Position numbers and translations under genes: made by a program. Under the pieces are notes generated by a model. It had not been told where the DNA came from, made no database searches, and was given only the letters and a program-made list of their open reading frames with translations. Below are positions 52,030 to 61,068 of a stretch of DNA of 64,000 nucleotides, piece by piece (the stretch's first letter is position 1; each line of letters opens with the position of its first letter). Source of the stretch: Sphingomonas echinoides. Its GTDB lineage: Bacteria; Pseudomonadota; Alphaproteobacteria; Sphingomonadales; Sphingomonadaceae. The stretch covers positions 80,432-144,431 of the forward strand of contig NZ_JAPYKK010000008.1 of assembly GCF_029623395.1 (NCBI RefSeq). Direction: 5' to 3'.

Positions 52030-52036
52030 CTATGAT
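52030..52036 (+). promoter_or_regulatory. CTATGAT-type element upstream of flgE
   Basis: Reads CCCTGTCTATGATGGTTG, 53 bases before the flgE start codon. A one-base variant of the shared element. Confidence 0.45.
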
Positions 52037-52089
52037 GGTTGCGACACGCCCGGACCCGATCCGGCACCCTGCGACGTGGGAGACCCCGG

Positions 52090-53394
52090 TTGAGCCTTTA
52101 TTCCGCCCTTTATGCCGGTGTTTCCGGTCTCAGCGCCGAATCCGCCGCGATGGCCGCGGTCGCGGACAACATCACCAATATCAACACGATCGGCTACAAG
52201 GGCACCGACACGCAGTTCAGCACGCTGGTGACGGACGGTCGATCGCGGACGACCTATTCGGCGGGCGGCGTCTCCGCGCGACCGCAGGCGCTGATCTCGA
52301 AACAGGGGCTGCTCCAGGCGTCGGGCAACACGACCGACCTCGGCATCGAAGGCGGCGGCTTCTTCGTGACGCGCACGGGGCTCGGCGGCCAGGACGCGGT
52401 CGCCTTCACCCGCGCCGGCTCGTTCAAGCCCGACACCGCCGGGTTCCTGCGCAATACTGCGGGATTCTACTTGCAGGGCTGGCGGCTCGACAACAGCGGC
52501 GCGTTCAATAATACCGGCAACGTCTCCGCACTCGAACCGGTGCGGCTGAGCGACCTGACCGGCACCGCGATGGCGACCAACAGCATCGACCTGCGCGCCA
52601 ATCTCCAGTCGAGCGCGGCCGCCGTCGCCGGCCCGATCACGCGCGGCGACATCGCCAACGGCACGCTCCCACCGCAATTCACCCGCGCGATCGACGTGTA
52701 CGATGCGCAGGGCGGGACGCACCGCGTGACGATGGGCTTCGTCAAGACCGCCGCGAACACGTGGCATGGCGAAATCTACGCCGATCCCGCCGAAGTCTCT
52801 GCCGCGGGCGGTGTGCTGGCGAGCGGCGAAATCCGCTTCAATCCCGATGGCAGCATCATCAACGACCCGTCGGTCTATACCTCCGAGATGTTCGGGCCGC
52901 TGACGCCCGGCTGGACCAACGGTGCCGCCGCCGACCCGATCACGCTCGCGATCGGCAGCAACGGCAGCCTTAGCGGGTTGACCCAGTTCGGGTCGGAATC
53001 CGCGCTCATCACGTCGAGCGTCAACGGCGGGATGCTCGGCAACATCGCTTCGGTCCAGGTGTCGGACACCGGGGTCGTCAGCGCGGTGTTCGAGAACGGG
53101 ATCGCGCGCAAGGTCTTCCAGCTCCCGGTCGCGACCTTCCCCAATGCCGATGGGCTGACGCGCATGTCGGGCAACGCGTTCCTGATGTCGGACGCGTCGG
53201 GCAATTACGCGATCAACAAGCCCGGCGCACTCGGCGCGGGCACGATCCGCGCGAGCACGCTGGAGGCGTCGACGGTCGATCTCGCGCAGGAGTTCAGCAA
53301 CATGATCCGCTTCCAGCGCGCCTACAGCGCATCGTCCAAGATCATCACCACGGTCGACGACATGTTGCAGGAAGTCAGCAACCTGAAGCGGTGA
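52090..53394 (+). CDS. flgE: Flagellar hook protein FlgE
   Basis: A 434-residue protein starting at TTG (LSLYSALYAGVSGLSAESAA). The rod/hook N-motif is ADNITNINTIGYKGTDTQF, and the C-terminal coiled helix is FSNMIRFQRAYSASSKIITT. The start was chosen by homology, since the in-frame upstream ATG adds 17 residues of unrelated sequence. The usual upstream hook-cap gene flgD is absent. Confidence 0.96.
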   Translation: MSLYSALYAGVSGLSAESAAMAAVADNITNINTIGYKGTDTQFSTLVTDGRSRTTYSAGGVSARPQALISKQGLLQASGNTTDLGIEGGGFFVTRTGLGGQDAVAFTRAGSFKPDTAGFLRNTAGFYLQGWRLDNSGAFNNTGNVSALEPVRLSDLTGTAMATNSIDLRANLQSSAAAVAGPITRGDIANGTLPPQFTRAIDVYDAQGGTHRVTMGFVKTAANTWHGEIYADPAEVSAAGGVLASGEIRFNPDGSIINDPSVYTSEMFGPLTPGWTNGAAADPITLAIGSNGSLSGLTQFGSESALITSSVNGGMLGNIASVQVSDTGVVSAVFENGIARKVFQLPVATFPNADGLTRMSGNAFLMSDASGNYAINKPGALGAGTIRASTLEASTVDLAQEFSNMIRFQRAYSASSKIITTVDDMLQEVSNLKR

Positions 53395-53405
53395 ACACGA
53401 CGGGG

Positions 53406-53493
53406 GCTTCGACTTCGCTCAGCCCGAACGGGTTTGGGATGGATCCGAACCCCATCAACACCCCCCGTTCGCCCTGAGCGTCGTCGAAGGGCC
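53406..53493. repeat. Dispersed inverted repeat between flgE and flgK
   Basis: GCTTCGACTTCGCTCAGCCC-GAACGG pairs with CCGTTCGCCCTGAGCGTCGT-CGAAGG across a ~30-base loop. The CTTCGAC...CTCAGC...GAACGG pattern is a common proteobacterial intergenic repeat and may affect flgE-flgK mRNA folding. Confidence 0.75.
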
Positions 53494-53583
53494 CCTAGCA
53501 ACAGGGACCGCGGCAAGCCGCGGGCGGCGACGGGGACACGCCAGAACCAAAAGCCACCGGCGCGCGACGAAAGGGCAGAAGAC

Positions 53584-55686
53584 ATGGCGCTCAGCGATAT
53601 TCTCGGATCCGCCATGTCGGGGCTCAACGCCGCGCAGGCGGGGTTGCGCGTGGTGTCCACCAACATCGCCAACGTCGGCACCGCCGGATACGCGCGCGAA
53701 AAGCTCAATATCTCGACCAACGTCGTCGGCGGGCGCGTCAGCGGCGTGGTCGTCGGCGAGACGACGCGGGTCGCGGACCGTTTCCTCGAAGCCGCAAGCT
53801 ATCGCCGCGCAGGCGACGTCGGCGCGGCGGAAACCACCGCAGGGTATCTCGACCGGCTCCAGGCGTTGCTCAGCGCACCCGGCGCAGAATCGAGCCTGAC
53901 CGCGCAACTCGACGCGATCTCCAGCGCGGGGGTCGCGCTCACCGGGTCGCTCGCGGTCGCGCAGAACGCCGATGCATTCGTCGCCAAGACGGCCGATGCG
54001 ATCGGCTCGCTCCAGCAAGTCGACCGCGACGCCGCCAGCCTGTCCGCCGATGCCGACGCCGAAGTCGGTGACACGGTGTCACGCGTGAATGCGTTGCTGA
54101 CGCAGATCAGCACGCTCAACGACTCGGTGTCGCGGCTCGACGGGCTCGGGCGCAGTTCGTCCGGCCTGTCGGACCAGCGGATGCTCGCGATCCAGGATCT
54201 CAGCGGCCTCATCGGCGTGACGGTCCGCGACCAACCCGATGGCCGCGTCACGATCGATACCGCGAGCGGTGCGCCGTTGCTCGACCAGCGGCTACGGTTG
54301 CTGTCCTATCCAAACGGCGGCAACAGCGCGGGGGCGGCACAACCGGCCTATCCCGGGGTCGACATCCGCTTCGCCGATTCCGCCGGGCTGCCCGGCGTGG
54401 CGACCGGCGACCGTATCGACAATGCCGCGGTCGGCGGCAAGCTTGGCGCGCTGCTCGATCTGCGCGATCGCGCAATTCCGGGGTTTCGCGACCAGCTGGG
54501 CAGCCTGTTCACCGGGCTCAGCCAATCGCTCAACGCGGCGTCCAACGCGGCGACCGCGACGCCCGCGCCGGCGCAACTGGTCGGCACGGCCACCGCGCTG
54601 ACCGCCACCGACCGGCTCGGTTTCACCGGCAAGGCGACCGTCGCGGTCACCGATACGGCGGGCAAGCTCGTCGTCTCGACCAAGCTCGATTTCGACGCGA
54701 TGGGACCGCAAGCGACCGTCGGCGACATGGTCGCGGCAATCAACGCCGGGCTTGGCGGCAGCGCCATCGCAAGCTTTGCGAATGGACGGCTGACCCTGTC
54801 GGCGAGCGCACCCGGCACCGGGATCGCGATCGGGCAGGACCCCGCCACCCCCGCGCAGCGCGCCGGGATCGGTCTGTCGCAAACGTTCGGCATGAACGAC
54901 CTGATCCGGTCGGGCGGGCTGAACGTGCCGAGCGGTTTCGCCGCCGGCGACCCGCACGGCTTCGCCGCTGGGGGAACCGTGCAAATGATGCTGCGCGACG
55001 GCGCGGGGCGGGTGTTGGCACAGCATACGCTCACCCCCGCCGCGGGGGGCAGTTTCGGCGATCTCGTCGCGGATCTTAACGGCAGCCCGCTCGGCCAACA
55101 CGGTAGTTTCGCGCTCGATTCCGCGGGCCGGATGCGCTTCTCGGCCAACCCCAGCGTGGCGGGGGCGATGCTGTCCATCCCGAGCGATTCGACCGATCGT
55201 GCGGGCACCGGGCGCAGTTTCACGATGATCGCCGGGCTGACCGGCACCGCCAGCGCGCTCGGATCCGGCGAGATCCGCCCCGACATCAAGAGCAACGCGG
55301 CGCGCCTGCCGCTCGCCCTGCTCGATACCACGGCGGCGCCCGGCGGGATTGCGCTCGGCAGCATCGATCGCCGGGGGGGTGCAGGTTACGCCGATGCGGC
55401 GTCGCGGCCGATCGACCTCGGCATGGCGGGCGTGATGTCGGTTGACCACCGCGCCGCGCAAGTCCTGGGCGGTGCGGGCAGCAATGCCGCACTCGCCAAG
55501 GCGCGCCTCACCGAAGCCACCGCGCGACGCGACGATACGGTCAACCGGCGCGACAGCTTCTCCGGCGTCAACATCGACGAGGAACTGTCGCAGATGGTCG
55601 TGCTGCAGAACAGCTATTCCGCCGCCGCGCGCGTCATCAGCACGGTCACCGCGATGTACGACACGCTGCTGACGATGGTTCGCTGA
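53584..55686 (+). CDS. flgK: Hook-filament junction protein FlgK (HAP1)
   Basis: A 700-residue protein with the N-terminal FlgK motif (LGSAMSGLNAAQAGLRVVST then NIANVGTAGYAREK) and C-terminal VNIDEELSQMVVLQNSYSAA. The central region is expanded relative to enterobacterial FlgK (about 550 residues) by a beta-rich insertion around residues 320-560. It joins hook to filament. Eleven bases separate it from flgL. Confidence 0.95.
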   Translation: MALSDILGSAMSGLNAAQAGLRVVSTNIANVGTAGYAREKLNISTNVVGGRVSGVVVGETTRVADRFLEAASYRRAGDVGAAETTAGYLDRLQALLSAPGAESSLTAQLDAISSAGVALTGSLAVAQNADAFVAKTADAIGSLQQVDRDAASLSADADAEVGDTVSRVNALLTQISTLNDSVSRLDGLGRSSSGLSDQRMLAIQDLSGLIGVTVRDQPDGRVTIDTASGAPLLDQRLRLLSYPNGGNSAGAAQPAYPGVDIRFADSAGLPGVATGDRIDNAAVGGKLGALLDLRDRAIPGFRDQLGSLFTGLSQSLNAASNAATATPAPAQLVGTATALTATDRLGFTGKATVAVTDTAGKLVVSTKLDFDAMGPQATVGDMVAAINAGLGGSAIASFANGRLTLSASAPGTGIAIGQDPATPAQRAGIGLSQTFGMNDLIRSGGLNVPSGFAAGDPHGFAAGGTVQMMLRDGAGRVLAQHTLTPAAGGSFGDLVADLNGSPLGQHGSFALDSAGRMRFSANPSVAGAMLSIPSDSTDRAGTGRSFTMIAGLTGTASALGSGEIRPDIKSNAARLPLALLDTTAAPGGIALGSIDRRGGAGYADAASRPIDLGMAGVMSVDHRAAQVLGGAGSNAALAKARLTEATARRDDTVNRRDSFSGVNIDEELSQMVVLQNSYSAAARVISTVTAMYDTLLTMVR

Positions 55687-55697
55687 AAGGACCCCAG

Positions 55698-56600
55698 ATG
55701 ACCCGCATCGCCACCATCCCGCAACAGCGCCTCACCGCCAACGCCATCCAGCGCAACCAGGAACGGCTTGCGGTGACGCAGGCGCAGCTCGCCTCCGGGC
55801 GGAAGGCCAACGATCTCGCCGCGCTGGGCAGCGCGGCGGTCCGGACGCTGTCGACGCATTCGATGCTTGCGCGCGCCGAAGCGCAATCGGGGGTCGCACG
55901 GCAACTCGGCACGACGCTGTCGTTGTACGACACCGCGATCACCGGGATCGACACGCTCGGCACCAGCCTCCAGCAAAGCCTGCTGACCGCGCAGGGCACC
56001 GGCGAAACCGCGGGCCTGCAGGACACGATCGAGAGCGCCTTCTCGCAATTCTCGGCGCTGCTCAACGCCGATGAGGGCGGCGTGCCGCTGTTCGGGGGCG
56101 GCGAAAGCACGCCCCCGTTCGCACCGTCGAAGCTGGCCGATCTGGCGGCGGATCCCACGACCGATTTCAGCAACGGCACCGTCCGGGCAAGCGCGCGCGT
56201 CGCGGACAATCTAGACATGACCTATGGGATCACCGCGAGCGACGTGGGCGGCGGTTTGGCACAGATATTCCGCACGCTGGCCGATGCCGGTCCGTTTACC
56301 GGAGCGCTGACCACCGCGCAGCACGCGGCGCTGAAGGCGGCGGGCAGCGCGCTCGACACCGCGATGACCGGCGTGCGCGCGGTCAACGCCGAGAACGGTC
56401 ATCGGCAGGCCAAGGCCGAGACTCTCGCGACACGGGCGGACGACCGCGCAATCCTGTTCAAGGGGATCATCAGCGCCAACGAGGACGCCGACCTCGGCCA
56501 AATCGCAATGGATCTGTCGCAACAGAAGACGATGCTGCAGGCGAGCTACTCGGTCTTCAGCCAACTGAGCGGCCTCAGCCTGGTCGACTATTTGCGCTGA
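55698..56600 (+). CDS. flgL: Hook-filament junction protein FlgL (HAP3)
   Basis: A 300-residue flagellin-related protein. The N-terminal part matches FlgL (MTRIATIPQQRLTANAIQRN then LASGRKANDLAALGSAAV) and the C-terminal helix is DLGQIAMDLSQQKTMLQASY. It lies between FlgK and the filament. It ends the flgE-flgK-flgL group. Confidence 0.93.
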   Translation: MTRIATIPQQRLTANAIQRNQERLAVTQAQLASGRKANDLAALGSAAVRTLSTHSMLARAEAQSGVARQLGTTLSLYDTAITGIDTLGTSLQQSLLTAQGTGETAGLQDTIESAFSQFSALLNADEGGVPLFGGGESTPPFAPSKLADLAADPTTDFSNGTVRASARVADNLDMTYGITASDVGGGLAQIFRTLADAGPFTGALTTAQHAALKAAGSALDTAMTGVRAVNAENGHRQAKAETLATRADDRAILFKGIISANEDADLGQIAMDLSQQKTMLQASYSVFSQLSGLSLVDYLR

Positions 56601-56643
56601 CCGCATTTCCCCCGCCGCCAGCACCGGGCGCGGCACGCCGCAT

Positions 56644-56650
56644 CTATAAT
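56644..56650 (+). promoter_or_regulatory. CTATAAT-type element upstream of the chemoreceptor
   Basis: Reads GCCGCATCTATAATGTTCGG, 60 bases before the chemoreceptor ATG. The region 15-20 bases upstream is GC-only, with no -35 hexamer. Confidence 0.5.
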
Positions 56651-56710
56651 GTTCGGGATCATTTCGTCGTCTCGGCCCGGCCGGACAGACAGGTACGCAA
56701 AGGGGCGTCG

Positions 56711-58639
56711 ATGAACATTTTCTCAAATCTCAAGATCGCCGTGAAGATCGCCACGTTGTTGGTGTCGCTCGGTATCGTCATGCTGGTCGTCGTGTACAAT
56801 GGCGCAAACCAATTGAGCGCGCTGAGCACGAGCTACGCCAGCCTCACGACCGCAACCCTCCCAAACAATGTCCGGCTCGCGCAGGTTGGCGACGCATCGG
56901 GAACCATGGTGTACTCCGGATATAAGGTGATGGCGTATGATGGCGCCAGCGCCGAGGCCCGCGCCGCGGCGACCGCCGTGCGCCAGCAGGGCGATGCCGC
57001 CCGCGCACTGCTCCAGAAGATCGGCCAGGCAGACCCGGCGGTGGCACCCAAGATCGCAGCGCTCCAGTCGCGGCTGGCACAGGTCGAGCAGACCGTCGCA
57101 AGGTCCACCCGCTACGGCCTCCGCAACCAAAACGACGCCGCCCGCCAGTTGCTGACGGAAGCTGATCGGCTTGATGCGCGGTTCGGCGCGGAACTGGCCG
57201 CCGTGATGACCGAGCGCGAGAGCGCGTCGAACGTGCTGACCAAGCGGCTTTCGGACGATGCCGCGGCGACCAAGCGCACCATGATGGCCGTCGGCCTGCT
57301 CAGCGTCATCGGCGCGATCGGCATCAGCATTCTGGTCACGCGCCGCACGATCGCCGGTCCGCTCGGCACGATGGAAGCCGGGATGCGAAACCTTGCCGCC
57401 GGGGACAATGGGATCGCGGTCAGCGAAGTCGATCGGCAGGACGAAGTCGGCGCAATGGCGCGCGCGCTGGTGATCTTGCGGGACAATGCGCAGGAGCAGG
57501 CCCGGGCGGAAGCGGTGAAGAAGCAGGCCGATGCCGACCAGGCGATGGTGATCGACGCGGTCTCCGCGCACCTCGAACTGATGGCGAAGGGCGATCTGAC
57601 CCGACCGATCGACCGGCATTTCCCCGAGGGCTACGCCGCGCTCAAGACGCATTACAACGCCGCGCTCACCAGCCTGCGCGACCTGATCGGCGCGGTTTCC
57701 GAAAGCGCGCGGTCGATCCGCAACGGATCGACCGAAATCGAACAGGCATCGGACGATCTCGCCCGGCGCACCGAATCGAGCGCGGCCTCGCTCGAGGAAA
57801 CCTCCGCTGCGGTCACGCAGATCAACGAACGGCTCCGCACGGGGGCGGACAAGGCGCACAGCACGGTCCAGCGCGCGGACCAGGCAATCGCCACGGTCGG
57901 CACCGGGCGCGATACCGCGGGCGAAGCGGTGCAGGCGATGCACCGCGTATCGGATAGCGCGAAGGGCATCGACAGCGTCATCGAAGGGCTCGACAAGATC
58001 GCGTTCCAGACGCGCGTGCTGGCGATGAACGCCGCGGTCGAAGCGGGACGGGCTGGCGAATCCGGACGCGGCTTCGCGGTCGTCGCGGATCTCGTCGGGC
58101 AACTCGCGATGCGCTCGGAAGAAGAAGCCAAGCGCGCGCGCGAACAGCTTACCGCGACGCAGAACGACGTCGTCCTCGCGGTCGATGCGGTTCACAAGGT
58201 CGATCACGCGCTGGTCGCGATTTCGGACGACGTCGGCGTGGTGCACGAACTGCTCGCGGCGATGTCGATCGACAACAGTGCGCAAGCGTCCGCGATCCAG
58301 CAGATCGCGACCGCGATCCAGAGCATGGACGAAGGCACCCAGCAGAATGCCGCGATGGTCGAGGAAGCCTCCGCGGCGGCCCGCACCCTCAACGGCGAAG
58401 TCGGCGTCCTGATGCAAAAGGCGGCGGTGTTCACGATCGGCCACCTGCCGGCACCGACCGCCGCCGCCGCCGCCGCCCGGCCCGTTCCCGCCGCAAAGCC
58501 GGCCGTGGCCAAGGCACCCGCACCACCGCGCGCAGTCGCCGCGACGCCGACGCCCGCTTATCTCGCGCCGGTCAAGCCCCTGCCCGCCGCCGCCATCCCG
58601 GCACTGGTCCGCGACAAGGATGACTGGGACGAGTTTTAA
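56711..58639 (+). CDS. Methyl-accepting chemotaxis protein
   Basis: A 642-residue receptor. TM1 lies at about 10-32, a helical periplasmic sensor at 33-190, and TM2 at about 193-213. Two HAMP segments follow (about 214-265 and 290-345), then the signalling domain with hairpin tip IEGLDKIAFQTRVLAMNAAV and EAGRAGESGRGFAVVADLV. The tail is a long Ala/Pro linker ending in DDWDEF, a possible CheR/CheB tether analogous to NWETF. The ligand is unknown. The only chemoreceptor in the window. Confidence 0.95.
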   Translation: MNIFSNLKIAVKIATLLVSLGIVMLVVVYNGANQLSALSTSYASLTTATLPNNVRLAQVGDASGTMVYSGYKVMAYDGASAEARAAATAVRQQGDAARALLQKIGQADPAVAPKIAALQSRLAQVEQTVARSTRYGLRNQNDAARQLLTEADRLDARFGAELAAVMTERESASNVLTKRLSDDAAATKRTMMAVGLLSVIGAIGISILVTRRTIAGPLGTMEAGMRNLAAGDNGIAVSEVDRQDEVGAMARALVILRDNAQEQARAEAVKKQADADQAMVIDAVSAHLELMAKGDLTRPIDRHFPEGYAALKTHYNAALTSLRDLIGAVSESARSIRNGSTEIEQASDDLARRTESSAASLEETSAAVTQINERLRTGADKAHSTVQRADQAIATVGTGRDTAGEAVQAMHRVSDSAKGIDSVIEGLDKIAFQTRVLAMNAAVEAGRAGESGRGFAVVADLVGQLAMRSEEEAKRAREQLTATQNDVVLAVDAVHKVDHALVAISDDVGVVHELLAAMSIDNSAQASAIQQIATAIQSMDEGTQQNAAMVEEASAAARTLNGEVGVLMQKAAVFTIGHLPAPTAAAAAARPVPAAKPAVAKAPAPPRAVAATPTPAYLAPVKPLPAAAIPALVRDKDDWDEF

Positions 58640-58648
58640 GCGAGATGC

Positions 58649-58670
58649 TTCCCCGGCGCAGGCCGGGGAA
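58649..58670. repeat. Hairpin TTCCCCGGC-N4-GCCGGGGAA after the chemoreceptor
   Basis: A 9-bp perfect stem with a GCAG loop, 10 bases past the stop codon. No T-run follows. This hairpin is a frequent intergenic element in GC-rich Alphaproteobacteria and may act as a transcript end or REP-like element. Confidence 0.65.
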
Positions 58671-58705
58671 CCCTTCTGACGGAGACGGCGCCGGGAGTGG
58701 CGGCG

Positions 58706-59707
58706 TTATCCGACGGTCTGCTCGATCACCCCGAAGATCGGATGGCGTTTGTCGTCCTCCGCCCAGATCCGCACCGTGTCGCCGGCCTTGAGGAACGGCG
58801 TCTTGGCCGCGCCTTCGAGGATCGTCTCGACCGTCCGTACCTCGGCCAGGCAGGCATAGCCGACGCCGCCCGCCGCGATCGGCTTGCCCGGGCCGCCGTC
58901 CGCGTCACGGTTGGACACGGTGCCCGACCCGACGATCGTTCCCGCGCCCAGCGCGCGCGTCTTGGCGGCATGTGCGATCAAGGTGCCGAAATCGAAGGTC
59001 ATGTCCTCGCCCGCCGCGACTCGCCCGAACGGCTGGCCGTTGAGGTCGATCATCAGCGTGCGGTGGAGCTTGCCGTCCTGCCACGAGTCGCCGAGCGACT
59101 CGGGCGTCACGAACACCGGCGAAAAGGCGCTCGCGGGCTTGGACTGGAAGAAGCCGAACCCCTTGCCGAGTTCCCCCGGGATCAGGTTGCGGAGCGACAC
59201 GTCATTGGTCAGCCCGACCAGCCGAACCGAGGCAAGCGCCTCTTCTCGCGTCGCGCCCTGCGCGACATCGCCCGTCACGACCACCACTTCACCCTCGAAA
59301 TCGCAGCCCCAGCTTTCGTCCGCGAGCGGGATTGCGTCGCGCGGGCCGAGGAACCCGTCCGATCCGCCCTGATACATCAAGGGATCATGCCAGAAGCTGT
59401 CGGGCATTTCGGCCGAGCGCGCCTGCCGCACCAAGGCGACGTGGTTCACATAGGCAGACCCATCCGCCCATTGATACGCGCGCGGCAGCGGCGATGCGGC
59501 GGCATGTTCGTGGAAGCGCCGCATCGGGATCATCTCATGCTCCAGATCGGTGCTGAGATTTTCGAGATCGGGCGCGAGCCGGTCCCAGTCGTCGAGCGCC
59601 GCCTGGAGCGTTGGCGCGATGTGGCTGGCGTCGGCATACCAGGCGAGATCGTTCGACACGACGACGAGGGCACCGTCACGGCCGGACTTGAGGCTTGCCA
59701 GTTTCAT
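58706..59707 (-). CDS. Fumarylacetoacetate hydrolase family protein
   Basis: A 333-residue FAH-fold hydrolase. The metal-site acidic pattern is CDFEGEVVVVTG and the catalytic core continues TNDVSLRNLIPGELGKGFGF and FGTLIAHAAKTRALGAGTIV. It resembles the fumarylacetoacetase/2-keto-4-pentenoate hydratase group of aromatic and tyrosine breakdown, but no adjacent pathway genes confirm the substrate. The ATG at MKLASLKSG is chosen from homology. Confidence 0.88.
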   Translation of the reverse strand: MKLASLKSGRDGALVVVSNDLAWYADASHIAPTLQAALDDWDRLAPDLENLSTDLEHEMIPMRRFHEHAAASPLPRAYQWADGSAYVNHVALVRQARSAEMPDSFWHDPLMYQGGSDGFLGPRDAIPLADESWGCDFEGEVVVVTGDVAQGATREEALASVRLVGLTNDVSLRNLIPGELGKGFGFFQSKPASAFSPVFVTPESLGDSWQDGKLHRTLMIDLNGQPFGRVAAGEDMTFDFGTLIAHAAKTRALGAGTIVGSGTVSNRDADGGPGKPIAAGGVGYACLAEVRTVETILEGAAKTPFLKAGDTVRIWAEDDKRHPIFGVIEQTVG

Positions 59708-59844
59708 GAACTCTCCTGCGGTTTTCTCGTAGCATACCCCCCTGCCCGTGCGTGTCGAGCGAAGGCTTTCGCGATAGTCGTTGACGTTCGCGTCATCCCC
59801 CCGCACATCTCGACAAAACAAGGTTGCAAGAGAGGACTGATCTG

Positions 59845-60999
59845 ATGACGCTCGACTCCGTCGCCGGCCGCTTCGCGTATACCGAGGATCACGAGGCGTT
59901 CCGCCAGACGGTGCGGAGCTTCCTGCAGAAGGAAGGCGTCCCCCATGTCAATCAATGGGAGGAAGACCGGCTCGTCCCCAAGGATTTCTGGCGCAAGGCG
60001 GGCGAGATCGGGATGCTCTGCCCGACGGTGCCCGAGGCCTATGGCGGGCTCGGGCTCGACTTCGGCTATAATGCGATCGTCGACGAGGAGATGGCGTATA
60101 ACGGCGTGCCCGCGGGCTTCTCGCTCCAGTCGGACATCGTCTGCGGCTATCTCGAAACCTATGGGTCGGAGGAGCAGAAGGCGCAGTGGCTGCCCAAGCT
60201 CGTCTCGGGCGACGTGATCACCGCGATCGCGATGACCGAGCCCGGCACCGGGAGCGACCTCCAGGCGATCCGCACGACCGCGAAGAAGGATGGCAATCAT
60301 TACGTCATCAACGGCTCCAAGACCTACATCACCAACGGGCAGAACACCGACCTGACGTTGGTCGTCGCCAAGACCGATCCCGATGCCAAGCCCGCGTGGA
60401 AGGGCATGTCGATCATCCTGGTCGAAAGCGACCGCGAGGGGTTCAGCAAGGGCCGCAAGCTCGACAAGATCGGGCAGGACGCCGCCGACACCTCCGAGCT
60501 GTTCTTCGAGGATGTCCGCGTGCCGATGACCAATTGCCTCGGCGAGGAGGGCAAGGGCTTCATCTATCTGATGAGCCAGCTGCCACAGGAGCGCTTGTCG
60601 ATCGCGGTGTCGGTCCATGCGTCGGCGCAAAAGGCGTTCGACGAGACGGTCGAATTCACCAAGACGCGCAAGGCCTTCGCGGGAATGGTGTTCGATTTCC
60701 AGAACACGCGCTTCGTGCTCGCCGACCTGAAAGCGAAATTGCAGGTCGGCTGGGCGCATCTCGACTGGGCGATCACGCGGCATTTGAAGGGCGAACTGAC
60801 CAACGAGGAAGGCGCCGCCGCCAAATTGTGGCACACCGACCTGCAATGGGAAGTGATGGACGCCTGCCTCCAGCTTCACGGCGGGGCTGGCTATATGAAC
60901 GAATATCCGATCGCGCGGGCGTGGCGCGCGGCGCGCGTGACGCGGATCTTTGGGGGGACGAACGAGATCATGAAGGAGCTGATCGGGCGCTCGCTCTAG
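59845..60999 (+). CDS. Acyl-CoA dehydrogenase, long-chain type
   Basis: A 384-residue flavoprotein. AMTEPGTGSDLQAIRTTAKK is the acyl-CoA/FAD loop. The usual catalytic Glu near the C-terminus is Gly here (RIFGGTNEIMKELIGRSL), while LPQERLSIAV places a Glu (E249) in the alternative position used by long-chain and isovaleryl-CoA enzymes. This supports an LCAD-like role in beta-oxidation. Monocistronic between divergent and unrelated genes. Confidence 0.92.
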   Translation: MTLDSVAGRFAYTEDHEAFRQTVRSFLQKEGVPHVNQWEEDRLVPKDFWRKAGEIGMLCPTVPEAYGGLGLDFGYNAIVDEEMAYNGVPAGFSLQSDIVCGYLETYGSEEQKAQWLPKLVSGDVITAIAMTEPGTGSDLQAIRTTAKKDGNHYVINGSKTYITNGQNTDLTLVVAKTDPDAKPAWKGMSIILVESDREGFSKGRKLDKIGQDAADTSELFFEDVRVPMTNCLGEEGKGFIYLMSQLPQERLSIAVSVHASAQKAFDETVEFTKTRKAFAGMVFDFQNTRFVLADLKAKLQVGWAHLDWAITRHLKGELTNEEGAAAKLWHTDLQWEVMDACLQLHGGAGYMNEYPIARAWRAARVTRIFGGTNEIMKELIGRSL

Positions 61000-61068
61000 C
61001 GCGCGGCGCTTGCGCGTATCGGTACCGCGTTTCAGGGTCGTGCGCGGCGACCTGAGACGGAGACGGTA

